Assembly (NCBI RefSeq): GCF_000282595.1
Contig: NZ_AKIZ01000014.1
Location: forward strand, 62,001-126,000
DNA length: 64,000 nucleotides
Direction: 5' to 3'
DNA from: Phyllobacterium sp. YR531
GTDB taxonomy: Bacteria > Pseudomonadota > Alphaproteobacteria > Rhizobiales > Rhizobiaceae
Shown: positions 39,110 through 49,995 of the stretch, piece after piece
Position numbering within the stretch: the first letter of the stretch is position 1
How the letters are laid out: every line of letters starts with the position of its first letter
The notes under the pieces: model-generated
What the model was told of the DNA's origin: nothing
Database searches by the model: none
The model's input: the letters and a program-made list of their open reading frames with translations, nothing else
Program-made: the position numbers and the translations under genes

Positions 39110-40654
39110 ATGGAAACCTTTGGATTGCTATTCCAGGGCTTCGCTGTGGCGATGGACCCGATGAACCTGCTCTACGCACTGATCGGCGTTACGCTCGGTA
39201 CTGCTGTTGGCGTATTGCCAGGCATTGGCCCGGCTCTTACGGTCGCTTTGTTGCTGCCGGTAACATACAAACTGGACCCGGCAGGCTCGCTGATCATGTT
39301 CGCCGGTATCTATTACGGTGGGATGTACGGCGGGTCGACGACGTCCATTCTGCTGAATACGCCGGGTGAAAGTGCGTCCATCGTCACTGCGCTTGAAGGC
39401 AACAAAATGGCCCGTGCCGGGCGCGGTGGGCCTGCGCTTGCGACGGCTGCGATTGGTTCATTTGTCGCCGGTTTGATTGCAACTATCGGTCTGGCACTGA
39501 TTGCGCCGTGGATCGTAAAATTTGCCCTGTCTTTTGGACCTGCAGAATATTTTGCACTTATGGTCCTTGCTTTCATGACTGTTTCGGCAGCCTTTGGCGA
39601 CTCGACTCTTCGCGGCTTGACTGCGCTGTTCATAGGGTTGGCGCTTGGTTTGGTCGGTCAGGATCAACTGACCGGACAGGCCCGGCTTGCATTCGGCATT
39701 CCTGATCTACTTGACGGGATTGAGGTGACTACATTGGCCGTCGCGCTGTTTGCGATTGGCGAAACGCTGGCCGTTGCCGCATCGCGGACTACCATGGATG
39801 AGAAGATTGAGGCCGTTAAGGGTTCAGTCTGGATGACCAAGGAAGACTGGTCGCGTTCATGGAAACCATGGTTGCGTGGAACAGCAATTGGGTTTCCAAT
39901 CGGGGCCATGCCGGCTGGCGGCGCCGAGATCGGTACATTTCTCTCCTACTCAGTAGAAAAACAGCTATCGAAGAAACCGGAAGAGTTTGGCCACGGGGCA
40001 ATTGAAGGTGTGGCCGGTCCGGAGGCAGCAAACAATGCATCCGCTGCAGGGACACTGGTTCCGCTGCTGACATTGGGCTTGCCGACAACAGCGACAGCGG
40101 CGATCATGCTTGCAGGCTTCCAGCAGTTCGGACTTCAGCCGGGACCATTGCTTTTTGCTACCAGCCCACAACTGGTCTGGGGTCTGATTGCAAGTTTGCT
40201 TGTTGCCAATCTTATGCTGCTGGTTCTTAACCTGCCATTGATCGGTCTATGGGTGCGTCTGCTGTCGATTCCCAAGCCTTGGCTTTATGCGGGGATTCTG
40301 GTTTTCGCGACACTGGGCACGATAGGCGCCAACTCCGCCATTTTTCAATTGGGATGGATCGCTTTCTCATTCGAGCTTGCGATGCTGATTCTCTTTGGAT
40401 TGTTTGGATACTTCATGCGGCAATTCGGATATCCGATTGCACCTGTGGTCGTAGGACTTATCCTGGGGCCAATGGCCGAAACGCAATTGCGCCGTGCAAT
40501 TCAGATCAGTCAGGGTGACTTTACCGTGCTGGTTGGATCACCAATAGCGGTAACCTTGCTGGTTCTCGCCGTGTGTGCGGTCGTTGTGCCGCTGATCATG
40601 CGTGCCCGAGGCCAAGGTAAAGTTCTGGCCTCGCTTGCAGCGAACGAAGACTAG
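39110..40654 (+). CDS. tctA: Tripartite tricarboxylate transporter, large membrane subunit
   Basis: A 514-residue permease of the TctA family. Signatures are [20 protein letters not shown] near residues 27-46, [18 protein letters not shown] and [20 protein letters not shown]. About eleven hydrophobic segments are visible. The ATG is 5 bases after the tctB stop. Transport is driven by the ion gradient, by family knowledge. Confidence 0.95.
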   Translation: METFGLLFQGFAVAMDPMNLLYALIGVTLGTAVGVLPGIGPALTVALLLPVTYKLDPAGSLIMFAGIYYGGMYGGSTTSILLNTPGESASIVTALEGNKMARAGRGGPALATAAIGSFVAGLIATIGLALIAPWIVKFALSFGPAEYFALMVLAFMTVSAAFGDSTLRGLTALFIGLALGLVGQDQLTGQARLAFGIPDLLDGIEVTTLAVALFAIGETLAVAASRTTMDEKIEAVKGSVWMTKEDWSRSWKPWLRGTAIGFPIGAMPAGGAEIGTFLSYSVEKQLSKKPEEFGHGAIEGVAGPEAANNASAAGTLVPLLTLGLPTTATAAIMLAGFQQFGLQPGPLLFATSPQLVWGLIASLLVANLMLLVLNLPLIGLWVRLLSIPKPWLYAGILVFATLGTIGANSAIFQLGWIAFSFELAMLILFGLFGYFMRQFGYPIAPVVVGLILGPMAETQLRRAIQISQGDFTVLVGSPIAVTLLVLAVCAVVVPLIMRARGQGKVLASLAANED

Positions 40655-40669
40655 TCGCCTCATTCACCG

Positions 40670-40697
40670 TCCACCGGGATTGATTAGTTCCGGTGGA
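40670..40697. terminator. Hairpin between tctA and the small opposing gene
   Basis: TCCACCGG (40670-40677) pairs perfectly with CCGGTGGA (40690-40697) around a 12-base loop. There is no T run on either side, so the terminator role is tentative. It overlaps the stop codon of the 54-residue gene. Confidence 0.35.
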
Positions 40698-40848
40698 TGG
40701 AGCTGAACTGAACAGGATCAATACCCAGAGTGCGCAGATCAGAAGCTATTGGCTGATGGCCAGTGCGGGTTGCTGATGCGACTGCAACGGCGCTACCGAA
40801 TACATTCAGCATACGGCCAATTCGTGAAGTTGTTGATGTCTTGTGCAT
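40684..40848 (-). CDS. Small conserved-looking protein, 54 residues
   Basis: The reading frame begins with ATG at 40848, seven bases after an AAGGA. It encodes a 54-residue, neutral to basic protein. It starts MHKTSTTSRIGRMLNVF, has a small Ala/Val-rich middle (about 18-27) and ends with DLRTLGIDPVQFSSI. The DLRTLGIDP block resembles short alphaproteobacterial proteins with the YjiS/DUF1127-like pattern 'DLxxLGID'. The function is unknown. It is convergent with tctA and divergent from the rimP promoter region. Confidence 0.6.
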   Translation of the reverse strand: MHKTSTTSRIGRMLNVFGSAVAVASATRTGHQPIASDLRTLGIDPVQFSSIHRN

Positions 40849-40995
40849 TTTATCATCCTTTCGCGTTTATATTGCGATGCAGCAAAGATAGGGATGAGGC
40901 ACGTTTTTGGTAAGAGCCACTTATGCAGGGCAGCTATGCATTATTGCGATATAACGGCTAATGCTTCACGAGTTCGCAGAAATTTGTTACGGAGC

Positions 40996-41024
40996 TTGAA
41001 AGTCTCCCCCCATTTCGGTATACA
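40996..41024 (+). promoter_or_regulatory. Predicted sigma-70 promoter of the rimP-nusA-infB operon
   Basis: TTGAAA (40996-41001) and TATACA (41019-41024) are 17 bases apart. The expected transcription start is near 41031-41033, about 83 bases before the rimP GTG. Confidence 0.6.
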
Positions 41025-41051
41025 GAACGCATATTCTTGGTCGATAGAACA

Positions 41052-41084
41052 GGGGTGGGTCCACACAGGTCCCGCTCTTTTTTG
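41052..41084 (+). terminator. Leader terminator/attenuator before rimP
   Basis: GTGGG (41055-41059), a T-T mismatch, then CC pair with GG and CCCGC (41068-41075) around an ACACA loop. The stem can be extended with wobble pairs to 41051/41079. TCTTTTTT follows (41076-41083). It lies between the predicted promoter and the first gene of the operon. Confidence 0.55.
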
Positions 41085-41114
41085 TTTCTTGGGGCCAAAA
41101 CAGGGAAAATTTGT

Positions 41115-41768
41115 GTGACAGACGGCACCAAAACAGAACATCAAACTGTTCCGGTTTCAGCATCGGAAGAGCGTATTATTACTGAAACGGGTATCGACGC
41201 TCGCGTCGCTTCGATCATCGAGCCTGTTCTCGAATCCATTGGCTTCCGGCTTGTTCGCGCGCGACTTTCGGGTCTCAATGGTTTGACGCTACAAATCATG
41301 ACTGAGCGTCACGATGGTACAATGACTGTCGAAGACTGCGAGCTGGTAAGCCGGACATTATCGCCAGTACTCGACGTGGAAGACCCTATCGACCGGAACT
41401 ATCATCTGGAAGTTTCGTCGCCGGGGATTGATCGACCACTCGTGCGCAAATCGGATTTTACAGTTTGGAGCGGCCATATTGTAAAGGTAGACACCTCTGC
41501 AATTCTGGAAGGCCGGAAGAAATTTCGTGGCCGTATCGCTAACGTAACCGATGAATCAATAACGATTGAAAGCGATCAGGCCACGTACGGCGACAAGCCC
41601 GCTGTCGAGGTCCCGTTTGAAATGATTGCCGATGCCCGTCTCATTCTGACGGACGATCTCATTCGCGATGCATTGCGTCGTGACAAGGATCTTCGCGAAG
41701 GCCGTATACCAGAAGAAAACAATGATGCTCCTGACGAAGCAGATGCTTCCGAAGAGGGGCAGAGCTAA
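41115..41768 (+). CDS. rimP: Ribosome maturation factor RimP
   Basis: A 217-residue protein needed for 30S assembly. The N-terminal domain ends with the conserved stretch [20 protein letters not shown], and an Sm-like C-terminal domain follows to about residue 185. A charged, acidic tail ends the protein. The start is taken as GTG at 41115 with AGGG upstream, because earlier in-frame codons run through the leader hairpin. Confidence 0.93.
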   Translation: MTDGTKTEHQTVPVSASEERIITETGIDARVASIIEPVLESIGFRLVRARLSGLNGLTLQIMTERHDGTMTVEDCELVSRTLSPVLDVEDPIDRNYHLEVSSPGIDRPLVRKSDFTVWSGHIVKVDTSAILEGRKKFRGRIANVTDESITIESDQATYGDKPAVEVPFEMIADARLILTDDLIRDALRRDKDLREGRIPEENNDAPDEADASEEGQS

Positions 41769-41830
41769 CAACCGGATTGAATTTCATACACCCGCAGAGG
41801 AAGCGTGGTGGTGAACCCAAGGAGAAGAAA

Positions 41831-43432
41831 ATGGCAGTCAGTGCAAACAGGCTAGAACTTCTGCAGATCGCCGATGCGGTTGCGCGCGAGAAGTCGATTG
41901 ACCGCGAGATCGTTATTGCGGCGATGGCCGATGCCATTCAGAAAGCTGCACGCTCGCGTTATGGTCAGGAAACCAATATCCGCGCTGACATCAACGCCAA
42001 AACTGGCGAAATCAAGCTGCAACGTCTGCTTGAAGTTGTCGACGATGTTGAAGATCCGGTTACGCAGATCGGTATGGATGCCGCCCGCGACCGCAACCCT
42101 GATGCACAGCCAGGCGACTTCCTCGCCGACCAGCTTCCACCAATGGATTTTGGCCGGATCGCAGCTCAGTCCGCCAAGCAGGTTATCGTGCAGAAGGTTC
42201 GTGAAGCCGAGCGTGATCGCCAGTATGACGAATACAAGGATCGCGTTGGTGAGATCATCAACGGCAGCGTCAAGCGCGTTGAGTATGGCAATGTGATTGT
42301 CGATCTGGGCCGCGGTGAAGCAATCGTTCGTCGCGACGAGCTGATCCCCCGCGAAACATTCCGATATGGTGATCGCGTTCGCGCCTATGTCTATGACGTT
42401 CGCCGCGAACAGCGTGGACCGCAGATTTTCCTGAGCCGCACGCATCCGCAATTCATGGCAAAGCTTTTCACCATGGAAGTGCCGGAAATTTACGATGGCA
42501 TCATCGAAATCAAGTCGGTTGCTCGTGATCCGGGCTCGCGCGCCAAGATCGCGGTTATTTCGCGCGATTCGTCCATTGATCCTGTGGGTGCCTGCGTTGG
42601 TATGCGCGGTTCGCGCGTCCAGGCAGTCGTCGGGGAACTTCAGGGCGAAAAGATCGATATTATTCCTTGGTCGCCAGAGCCTGCATCCTTCATCGTTAAT
42701 GCCTTGCAGCCCGCAGAAGTTTCCAAGGTTGTTCTGGATGAAGATGCCGAGCGTATTGAAGTTGTGGTCCCGGATGACCAACTATCACTAGCGATCGGTC
42801 GTCGCGGGCAGAATGTCCGTCTGGCTTCGCAGCTGACAGGCTGGGATATCGACATCCTCACCGAGCAGGAAGAGTCTGAGCGCCGTCAGAAAGAATTCGT
42901 AGAACGCTCCAACCTGTTCATGGAAGCACTCGACGTTGACGAGATGGTCGGCCAGGTTCTTGCGTCCGAAGGTTTTGCCAGCGTGGAAGAAATCGCTTAT
43001 GTTGATAGCGATGACATTTCCTCCATCGATGGTTTTGATGAGGATACTGCGACAGAAATCCAGCAGCGTGCTCAGGAATATCTCGGCCGAATCGAAGAAG
43101 AGCGCGATGCCCGCCGCAAGGAGCTGGGTGTTTCGGACGAGCTTCGTGACCTGCCTGGAATGACCAATGCGATTCTGGTTGCAGTCGGTGAAGACGGTGT
43201 CAAAACCGTTGAAGACTTCGCCGGATATGCTGTTGACGAATTGACCGGATGGCGCGAACGCAAGGATGGGGAGACGGTTAATTTCCCCGGCATCCTGTCA
43301 GCATTCGAAGTCAGCCGTGCCGATGCGGAACAGATGGTGCTTGCTGCTCGTTTGAAGGCTGGATGGATCACTGAAGATGATCTGGTTGCAACCGAGACCG
43401 GTGCAGAAGCAGACGAAGAGGTCGCTGGTTAA
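41831..43432 (+). CDS. nusA: Transcription termination/antitermination protein NusA
   Basis: A 533-residue NusA. The N-terminal RNA polymerase-binding domain covers about 1-125, S1 about 135-200, two KH domains about 230-345 (with [21 protein letters not shown] and [13 protein letters not shown]), and C-terminal helix-hairpin-helix repeats from about 365 onward. The ATG at 41831 has GGAG upstream. NusA controls pausing and termination and might act on its own leader hairpin. Confidence 0.97.
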   Translation: MAVSANRLELLQIADAVAREKSIDREIVIAAMADAIQKAARSRYGQETNIRADINAKTGEIKLQRLLEVVDDVEDPVTQIGMDAARDRNPDAQPGDFLADQLPPMDFGRIAAQSAKQVIVQKVREAERDRQYDEYKDRVGEIINGSVKRVEYGNVIVDLGRGEAIVRRDELIPRETFRYGDRVRAYVYDVRREQRGPQIFLSRTHPQFMAKLFTMEVPEIYDGIIEIKSVARDPGSRAKIAVISRDSSIDPVGACVGMRGSRVQAVVGELQGEKIDIIPWSPEPASFIVNALQPAEVSKVVLDEDAERIEVVVPDDQLSLAIGRRGQNVRLASQLTGWDIDILTEQEESERRQKEFVERSNLFMEALDVDEMVGQVLASEGFASVEEIAYVDSDDISSIDGFDEDTATEIQQRAQEYLGRIEEERDARRKELGVSDELRDLPGMTNAILVAVGEDGVKTVEDFAGYAVDELTGWRERKDGETVNFPGILSAFEVSRADAEQMVLAARLKAGWITEDDLVATETGAEADEEVAG

Positions 43433-43461
43433 TCCCGGACGATCCTAATATGGAAGCGGAA

Positions 43462-44103
43462 ATGAACGACAGAACGTGCATCGTCACGCGTGAAGCAGGT
43501 TCTGTCGATGACATGATCCGATTCGTGGTAGCCCCGGATGGATCGGTTGTTGCTGATTTGAAGCACAACCTTCCCGGTCGGGGTTGCTGGGTCAAAGCCC
43601 AGCGTCGTTATATTGACGAAGCGGTGAAGCGGAAGCTTTTCCCGCGTGGACTGAAAACAGCGGTGATTGTTCCGGATGATTTCGGAAAGATCGTTGACCA
43701 GATGCTGGCAAAATCAGCTTTGGGAAGTTTTGGGTTGGCGCGAAAGGCCGGTGTTGTGATAACAGGGGCCGCAAAAGTGGATATCGCCATCCGCAACGGC
43801 ACGGCCGGGCTCGTGCTGCATGCTTTTGAAGCAGCGGAAGACGGCGTCCGAAAGCTTGACCAGGCCCGTCGTTCGGTAGTTTATGCCGACGGACCTGATA
43901 TACCCGCCCTTTCATTGTTCAGTAGCGATGAAATGGATTTGGCATTGGGTGGGGTTAATGTGATACATGCTGCCGTACTCAAGGGGAGGGCAGCTGCCGG
44001 GCTTATGAAGCGAGTCTGGATGCTACAGCATTTTCGCGAAGGTCTGGACGAGCAGACCAGCGCTAAAGCGGCAACCGCTGCGAAGGAAACGGAAACGGAA
44101 TGA
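43462..44103 (+). CDS. RNA-binding protein: YlxR (DUF448) fused to an L7Ae-like domain
   Basis: About 213 residues. The YlxR part (about 3-85) has TCIVTREAG and the GRGCWV block. The second part (about 90-190) starts [16 protein letters not shown], typical of L7Ae/L30e-like RNA-binding domains. In Firmicutes these are two genes (ylxR and ylxQ/rplGA); here they are fused, as is common in alphaproteobacteria. The ATG at 43462 with GGAAG upstream is preferred to 43450. The stop overlaps the infB start. Confidence 0.9.
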   Translation: MNDRTCIVTREAGSVDDMIRFVVAPDGSVVADLKHNLPGRGCWVKAQRRYIDEAVKRKLFPRGLKTAVIVPDDFGKIVDQMLAKSALGSFGLARKAGVVITGAAKVDIAIRNGTAGLVLHAFEAAEDGVRKLDQARRSVVYADGPDIPALSLFSSDEMDLALGGVNVIHAAVLKGRAAAGLMKRVWMLQHFREGLDEQTSAKAATAAKETETE

Positions 44104-46898
44104 GCGATACAAAATCGACAGACGACAAGACGCTTGGCGTCAACAAGAAAACCCTGACCCTGAAGCGGCCCGGTATCGAACAAAGCACGGTGCGCCAGAA
44201 TTTCAGCCACGGGCGGACTAAGTCTGTTGTCGTTGAAACGAAGAAGCGCAAGTTCAGCCTGCCGGACCAAAAGCCGGAGGTTGCACCTGTTGCTGCGCCA
44301 ACGCCAGCGCCAGTCCAGCCGACGGCAGCGCCCAAGCCGGTCGCGCCAGTAGCAGCAGCGCCTGCACCACAGCCTGTTGCTGCACCGCAGCCGACGGTTG
44401 CGTCGCAGCCAGTTGCAGCAGCGCCAGCCCCGCGTCCGACGCCAGCCCCCGCTGCACCAGCGGCCAGTGCGCCAGCATCGACTTCGACTGCGCGCCCTGC
44501 TGCGAGCCGTCCAACCCAGCCATCTTCGCCGCAGCGCGCGGGCCAGCAGCCCTATCGTCCGGCAGGACAGCGCCCGAACGATCGCTCCGGCATGGTGTTG
44601 AATACACTTTCAGCAGCAGAACTTGAGGCACGCCGCAAGGCCCTTGAGGGTTCAAAGGCGCGTGATATCGAAGATCGTGCAAAGGCCGCTGTTGAGGCGG
44701 CCCGCCGCGCGGAAGAAGATGCATTGCGCGCCAAGGAACGCGAAGAATCAGCACGCCGTCAGGCAGAGGAAGAAGAGCGCCTTCGCAAGGAAGCCCAAGC
44801 CAAGCAACGCGCTGAGGAAGAATCGCGCAAGCGCCAGCCTGAACCATCGGCTGCGGAAGATACCGGCTCGAAAGTTTCTGTCCGCAAGACCAATGTTGCG
44901 GAAGAAGAAGAGACACGACGCGGTGGACCGGCAGGCGCACGCCGTGGCAGCAGTGCTGCTCCGGCAAAGCCTGAAGTTCGTGCACCGAAGGTTGTAAAAG
45001 GTGAAGATGAACGCCGTCGTGGCAAGCTTACATTGGGCTCCGCGCTCAATGATGAAGGTCGCAGCCGTTCACTTTCCGCGATGCGTCGTCGCCAGGAAAA
45101 ATTCAAACGCGGCATGCAGCAGGAAACACGCGAGAAGATCGCGCGTGAAGTCGTGCTTCCGGAAACCATCACCATTCAGGAACTGGCCCAGCGTATGGCT
45201 GAGCGTTCGGTCGACGTCATCAAATATTTGATGAAAGAAGGCCAGATGATGAAACCGGGCGATCTGATTGATGCGGATATGGCCCAACTGATTGCTGAAG
45301 AATTCGGTCATACGGTCCGCCGTGTTGCTGAATCTGACGTTGAAGAAGGCATTTTCAACGTTCAAGACGATCAGGGAGCTTTTGTTTCCCGTCCACCAGT
45401 TGTGACCATCATGGGTCACGTCGATCACGGTAAAACATCGCTGCTTGATGCGATCCGCAAGGCGAATGTCGTGTCGGGCGAAGCAGGCGGCATCACGCAG
45501 CATATCGGTGCTTATCAGGTCGAACAGAACGGCCAGAAGATCACCTTTATCGATACGCCGGGTCACGCCGCATTTACCGCAATGCGTGCACGTGGCGCGC
45601 AAGCGACGGATATTGCCATTCTGGTGGTTGCTGCTGACGATAGCGTCATGCCGCAGACGATTGAGTCAATCAATCATGCCAAGGCTGCTGGGGTTCCGAT
45701 CATTGTTGCCATCAACAAGATCGACAAGCCTTCCGCTGATCCACAAAAGGTGCGTAACGGCCTGCTCCAGCATGAAGTTTTCGTGGAATCAATGGGCGGT
45801 GAAACGCTCGACGTTGAAGTCTCCGCCAAGACTGGTGTTGGCCTCGACAAGCTTCTCGAAACAATCCTGCTTCAGGCTGAAGTTCTGGATCTCAAGGCTG
45901 ATCCGACTCGTACCGCTGAGGGCGTGGTTATTGAAGCCAAGCTTGACCGTGGCCGTGGTTCGGTAGCAACCGTTCTCGTCCAGAAGGGTACTCTGCATCC
46001 GGGCGATATCATCGTTGCAGGCAGCGAGTGGGGCCGTGTACGTGCGCTGGTCAATGACCGCGGCGAAAACATGAAGGATGCCGGACCGGCCATGCCGGTT
46101 GAGGTTCTCGGCCTTGGCGGACCGCCACAGGCTGGTGATCGCTTTGCCGTCGTCGAGAATGAAGCCAAGGCGCGCGAAATTTCCGAATATCGCACACGTC
46201 TTGCTCGCGAAAAGGCTGTGGCCAAACAGGCTGGTTCACGTGGTTCCCTGGAACAGATGATGAGCCAGTTGCAGGTCACCGGCTTGAAAGAGTTCCCGCT
46301 ACTCATCAAAGGCGACGTTCAGGGCTCGATCGAAGCGATTGCTGGCGCCCTCGACAAGCTTGGTACGGAAGAAGTGCGCGCGCGCATCATTCACTCCGGG
46401 GCAGGCGGGATCACTGAAAGCGATATCGCTCTTGCAGAAGCATCGAATGCCGCAATTATCGGCTTCAATGTGCGTGCCAACAAGCAGGCCCGCGATCTGG
46501 CCGAACGTGAAGGCATCGAAATTCGCTATTACAACATCATTTACGATCTCGTAGACGATGTGAAAGCTGCGATGTCCGGTCTTCTTTCTCCAGAACGCCG
46601 CGAAACCTTCATCGGCAACGCGGAAATTCTGGAAGTCTTCAATATCACGAAGGTCGGCAAGGTCGCCGGTTGCCGTGTTACGGAAGGCAAGGTCGAACGT
46701 GGTGCAGGTGTACGCCTTATCCGCGACAACGTTGTCATCCACGAAGGCAAACTCAAGACGCTCAAGCGCTTCAAGGACGAAGTATCCGAAGTGCCGATGG
46801 GTCAGGAATGCGGTATGGCGTTTGAAAACTACGAGGATATTCGCGCAGGCGATACAATCGAAGCTTTCCGCGTCGAACATGTGACCCGCACGCTCTAA
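44100..46898 (+). CDS. infB: Translation initiation factor IF-2
   Basis: A 932-residue IF-2. The long N-terminal part holds a Pro/Ala/Gln-rich stretch (about 60-160) and a charged Lys/Arg/Glu coiled region (about 175-265). The IF2_N domain lies near 350-400. The G domain begins at GHVDHGKTS (about residue 438), with DTPGHAAF and NKID following, then domains II to IV that bind initiator tRNA. The ATG overlaps the previous stop (ATGA). Confidence 0.97.
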   Translation: MSDTKSTDDKTLGVNKKTLTLKRPGIEQSTVRQNFSHGRTKSVVVETKKRKFSLPDQKPEVAPVAAPTPAPVQPTAAPKPVAPVAAAPAPQPVAAPQPTVASQPVAAAPAPRPTPAPAAPAASAPASTSTARPAASRPTQPSSPQRAGQQPYRPAGQRPNDRSGMVLNTLSAAELEARRKALEGSKARDIEDRAKAAVEAARRAEEDALRAKEREESARRQAEEEERLRKEAQAKQRAEEESRKRQPEPSAAEDTGSKVSVRKTNVAEEEETRRGGPAGARRGSSAAPAKPEVRAPKVVKGEDERRRGKLTLGSALNDEGRSRSLSAMRRRQEKFKRGMQQETREKIAREVVLPETITIQELAQRMAERSVDVIKYLMKEGQMMKPGDLIDADMAQLIAEEFGHTVRRVAESDVEEGIFNVQDDQGAFVSRPPVVTIMGHVDHGKTSLLDAIRKANVVSGEAGGITQHIGAYQVEQNGQKITFIDTPGHAAFTAMRARGAQATDIAILVVAADDSVMPQTIESINHAKAAGVPIIVAINKIDKPSADPQKVRNGLLQHEVFVESMGGETLDVEVSAKTGVGLDKLLETILLQAEVLDLKADPTRTAEGVVIEAKLDRGRGSVATVLVQKGTLHPGDIIVAGSEWGRVRALVNDRGENMKDAGPAMPVEVLGLGGPPQAGDRFAVVENEAKAREISEYRTRLAREKAVAKQAGSRGSLEQMMSQLQVTGLKEFPLLIKGDVQGSIEAIAGALDKLGTEEVRARIIHSGAGGITESDIALAEASNAAIIGFNVRANKQARDLAEREGIEIRYYNIIYDLVDDVKAAMSGLLSPERRETFIGNAEILEVFNITKVGKVAGCRVTEGKVERGAGVRLIRDNVVIHEGKLKTLKRFKDEVSEVPMGQECGMAFENYEDIRAGDTIEAFRVEHVTRTL

Positions 46899-46926
46899 AC
46901 CCAAGCGTCTCGATTAATGATAACAG

Positions 46927-46960
46927 GATCGCCGGAATAATATCCGGCGATCTCTTGTTT
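46927..46960 (+). terminator. Intrinsic terminator between infB and rbfA
   Basis: GATCGCCGGA (46927-46936) pairs perfectly with TCCGGCGATC (46943-46952) around a 6-base loop, followed by TCTTGTTT. The T run is interrupted, so partial read-through into rbfA-truB is likely. Confidence 0.65.
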
Positions 46961-46976
46961 GTCTGGATAGGTAATA

Positions 46977-47435
46977 ATGGCTCGTTTTGCTACCGGATCA
47001 GGTCCTTCCCAACGTCAGTTGCGCGTTAGCGAACAGGTGCGCCATGCAGTATCGCAAGTTCTGCAGCGTGGCGATGTTCGCGATGATCAACTGGAGAATG
47101 CAGTGATTGCGATCTCGGAAGTGCGTATGTCTCCGGATCTGAAAATTGCCACATGTTTCGTCTCGCCAGTTGGAGCTACAGACAGCGAGGCGGTTATTAG
47201 CGCCTTGAACAAACATGCGCGATTCATTCGCGGACGCGCGGGTGTGTATCTCAAGTCCATGAAATATATGCCGGAATTTCGTTTTCGCATTGATACGAGT
47301 TTTGACAATTACGCCAAAATTGATGCCCTGCTGCGCAAGCCGGAGGTCACCCGCGATCTCACCGATGATGACAATGACGATGATGACGGCGGCGACCCCA
47401 ACCCGGGCGATGTGCCAGGACATGGCGATAATTAA
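46977..47435 (+). CDS. rbfA: 30S ribosome-binding factor RbfA
   Basis: A 152-residue cold-shock assembly factor for the 30S subunit. The KH-like core covers about 8-118 ([17 protein letters not shown] to [12 protein letters not shown]). The tail from about residue 128 is very rich in aspartate ([11 protein letters not shown]), unlike the short Escherichia coli tail. The stop TAA is directly followed by the truB ATG. Confidence 0.94.
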   Translation: MARFATGSGPSQRQLRVSEQVRHAVSQVLQRGDVRDDQLENAVIAISEVRMSPDLKIATCFVSPVGATDSEAVISALNKHARFIRGRAGVYLKSMKYMPEFRFRIDTSFDNYAKIDALLRKPEVTRDLTDDDNDDDDGGDPNPGDVPGHGDN

Positions 47436-48407
47436 ATGGCAAGACAGCGCAAGAAAAAGGGCCGTCCGGTCTCCGGTTGGCTGATCTTCGACAAGCCTAA
47501 GGGTATGGGTTCAACGGAGGCGGTCTCCAAGATCAAATGGTTGTTCAAGGCTGAAAAAGCGGGTCATGCTGGTACGCTCGACCCTCTGGCATCGGGCATG
47601 TTGCCGATTGCTCTTGGCGAGGCGACCAAGACTGTTCCCTATGTCATGGATGGAACAAAAATCTATCGCTTTACGGTCAGTTGGGGTGCCGAGCGCACTA
47701 CCGATGATTTGGAAGGCGAAGTCAGCGCGACATCTGACAATCGACCGGAAGAGACGGCAATTAAAGCACTGCTGCCCAAATATACCGGAGTTATTCAGCA
47801 AACGCCGCCAAAATTTTCTGCGATCAAGATTGCAGGTGAGCGGGCCTATGATCTTGCTCGCGGTGGCGAGGAGGTCGAGATACCGTCACGGGAAGTCGAG
47901 ATCGATCGCCTTGAGCTGATTGAGCGACCTGATGACGCAACGGCTGTTTTCGAAGTGGAATGCGGTAAGGGAACTTACGTTCGCTCGCTTGCGCGTGATA
48001 TGGGCCGCGATCTTGGGTGCTACGGTCACATTGCTGACCTGCGTCGTATAGAGGTTGCTCCCTTTGACGAAGCCGATTTTGTGACGCTGGAGGAATTGGA
48101 AGCTGCTCATCCGCCAGTCCCAACAGATGAGACCGGCGACGAGGGCGGATATGAGCGCCTTGCAGATCGATTTTCCGTTATGGATGCCTTTCTCATTGAG
48201 ACAGGCGCTGCGTTGGAAAGCTTGCCACAGGTGGCAATAACGGATGATCAGGCCCACCGTATTCGTATGGGTAACCCTATCATCCTGCGTGGTCGCGACG
48301 CACCCGTGGAGGCGGATGAAGCTTGTGTAACTGCAAAGGGCAAACTGCTTGCGATCGGCTTCATAGAACACGGCCAGTTTAATCCAAAGCGCGTGTTTAC
48401 TATCTAG
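47436..48407 (+). CDS. truB: tRNA pseudouridine(55) synthase
   Basis: A 323-residue enzyme making the pseudouridine of the T loop. The catalytic residue is Asp49 in [15 protein letters not shown] basic N-terminus (RQRKKKGRP) and a C-terminal tRNA-binding part follow the family plan. The stop overlaps that of the opposing GGCT gene by 4 bases. Classic order would place rpsO next; here two opposite-strand genes intervene. Confidence 0.96.
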   Translation: MARQRKKKGRPVSGWLIFDKPKGMGSTEAVSKIKWLFKAEKAGHAGTLDPLASGMLPIALGEATKTVPYVMDGTKIYRFTVSWGAERTTDDLEGEVSATSDNRPEETAIKALLPKYTGVIQQTPPKFSAIKIAGERAYDLARGGEEVEIPSREVEIDRLELIERPDDATAVFEVECGKGTYVRSLARDMGRDLGCYGHIADLRRIEVAPFDEADFVTLEELEAAHPPVPTDETGDEGGYERLADRFSVMDAFLIETGAALESLPQVAITDDQAHRIRMGNPIILRGRDAPVEADEACVTAKGKLLAIGFIEHGQFNPKRVFTI

Positions 48408-48751
48408 GCTTTTACATAGACCCAAGCCTGGATACCCGACTTCAGGCGCACCTCAATGCGTTTGTAGTCCGAAACCTCATAATCATCTGCGGCTGCCAGT
48501 TCCCGCTCGGTGATCTGGAATACGGTTCCCTCCAACTCGTCGGCAGGATTGTCACTTGGTCCGACGATAGGGTGAAAATTGCTGCCGCTGGCCTGGATAA
48601 CTTCAGGATCGGTGATTTCCACCATCGCGCTGCGGAATCCGGAAATGGAATCCTTGGTGCCGGTAAGCAACCTGCCAAAGGAAGACAACTGAACACTTTC
48701 CAGCTGCAGGGTTCCGTAGGAGAACAGGTTTATTATAGCGTCTTCGCTCAT
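48404..48751 (-). CDS. Gamma-glutamylcyclotransferase-fold (AIG2-like) protein
   Basis: A 115-residue single-domain protein of the GGCT/AIG2 superfamily. [13 protein letters not shown] near residue 9 is the ligand loop, and the acidic residue in the [16 protein letters not shown] block fits the catalytic glutamate position. The ATG at 48751 has GGGAG upstream. Members act on gamma-glutamylamines or related compounds; the substrate here is unknown. Confidence 0.83.
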   Translation of the reverse strand: MSEDAIINLFSYGTLQLESVQLSSFGRLLTGTKDSISGFRSAMVEITDPEVIQASGSNFHPIVGPSDNPADELEGTVFQITERELAAADDYEVSDYKRIEVRLKSGIQAWVYVKA

Positions 48752-48985
48752 TGGGCTCCCCGGGTAATTGGTGAAGATTGTTTCTACCACCGTAGCCTGA
48801 AAATACCGCACAACAGCTAACGGATGCGTGCAATCCACATATTACTGTACTGAATTTTCCTCTCGTGGACTGAGGCGTTAGAACCACTGATTTCTTCTGG
48901 AGAAAATAGCTGGTTGAGCCATTGCATACTGCACTCGGAAAGCGGTGCAATTGATGCGGATGTTGCACCTGCGATGGGTTATTGA

Positions 48986-49444
48986 TTATTCGTGATAAGA
49001 ATGCTCGCGTCTATTGGACAGGATTGTATCAAGCCCGGCTGGATACAGTTTTAGGTTTGCCGCCTTCAGTTCCAGCGGATCGTACCATTTGGCCCAGCAG
49101 GTTGTATCACCCGCTTCGCGATGAATGATTTCTTCGCGGGCATAATAGCTTTTATCCATTAGTTCGACGGTTGTTACGAACAGATGTTCCTGACCTGAGT
49201 ATTCCTTACTCTCGAAATCATGCCATGGGCCGACTATTTTGATCGGGCTGCCAAGCTCCTCGAGAAACTCCCGCTCCAGGGCATTCTCCTTGGTTTCTCC
49301 CGTTTTAATAAGGCCGCCAAACGGGCGGACCCCATCGACTTCTCCGTCACCGTTCTCAACCTCAAATGCCAAAAACTTGTCTGCCTTCCATACAAGGCCA
49401 ATTGCTTTTGCCCGGACAGAGGCTTGTGGGCGATATACGTCCAT
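48986..49444 (-). CDS. NUDIX hydrolase
   Basis: A 152-residue hydrolase with an intact Nudix box, [23 protein letters not shown] (spanning about residues 44-66), whose REFLEE block binds the metal. The ATG at 49444 has AGGA upstream; an upstream TTG would add 17 residues. It may clean nucleoside diphosphate derivatives; the substrate cannot be told. It lies with the GGCT gene on the opposite strand inside the truB-rpsO interval. Confidence 0.88.
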   Translation of the reverse strand: MDVYRPQASVRAKAIGLVWKADKFLAFEVENGDGEVDGVRPFGGLIKTGETKENALEREFLEELGSPIKIVGPWHDFESKEYSGQEHLFVTTVELMDKSYYAREEIIHREAGDTTCWAKWYDPLELKAANLKLYPAGLDTILSNRREHSYHE

Positions 49445-49647
49445 CGGTGTTCCTATGAATTGTATAAAAGGATCACCTGCCTTCTTCTGGGGCAAATATG
49501 CAATATAGCAATTAGTCTAATGCGCCATTTGGGCGGGGAATCATTTGCGGCTGGTAATTCGTCACAATTTCGACTATACGGCCCCAAGCTTCAGGCTTTG
49601 CCCGTTGCTTTAACTGGCCCCCGCTGGACGACATCCCGGCCGTGGGC

Positions 49648-49676
49648 ATCCTGTTTTCCTCTTCAAAAGAAAGGAT
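49648..49676 (+). promoter_or_regulatory. Hairpin masking the rpsO ribosome binding site (candidate S15 leader)
   Basis: ATCC (49648-49651) and, after a 3-base bulge, TTTC (49655-49658) pair with the continuous GAAAGGAT (49669-49676), which contains the rpsO Shine-Dalgarno sequence. The loop is 10 bases. The ATG follows at 49682. Confidence 0.4.
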
Positions 49677-49681
49677 ATACG

Positions 49682-49951
49682 ATGTCGATAACCGCTGAAC
49701 GCAAGCAGGCAGTGATCACTGAATATGCAACGAAGCCAGGCGATACCGGTTCTCCGGAAGTCCAGGTTGCCGTGCTGACAGAGCGCATTGTCAATTTGAC
49801 CGAACATTTCAAGGATCACAAGAAGGATAACCATTCCCGCCGTGGTCTTCTCAAGCTCGTCTCGACGCGCCGCAGCCTTCTTGATTATCTCAAGAAGATT
49901 GATCAGAGCCGCTACCAGACGCTGATCGAAAAGCTCGGCCTGCGCCGCTAA
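49682..49951 (+). CDS. rpsO: 30S ribosomal protein uS15
   Basis: An 89-residue primary 16S rRNA-binding protein of standard length, with [15 protein letters not shown] and the rRNA-binding [16 protein letters not shown] block (here [16 protein letters not shown]). The start is preceded by AAAGGA. S15 represses its own mRNA in several phyla, and a hairpin over the ribosome binding site is visible. pnp follows after a strong hairpin. Confidence 0.97.
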   Translation: MSITAERKQAVITEYATKPGDTGSPEVQVAVLTERIVNLTEHFKDHKKDNHSRRGLLKLVSTRRSLLDYLKKIDQSRYQTLIEKLGLRR

Positions 49952-49960
49952 TAACGGATT

Positions 49961-49995
49961 GAAACCGGCGGCGGCATTCATGTCCCGCCGGTTTC
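49961..49995 (+). terminator. Hairpin between rpsO and pnp
   Basis: GAAACCGGCGG (49961-49971) pairs perfectly with CCGCCGGTTTC (49985-49995), 11 base pairs. Only scattered T residues follow, so it may be a partial terminator or an RNA processing site as in the rpsO-pnp interval of other bacteria. Confidence 0.6.

Noticed and set aside
41852-42781. A 309-codon open frame on the minus strand across nusA
   Set aside because: Antisense shadow of nusA, with no ribosome binding site or domain pattern.
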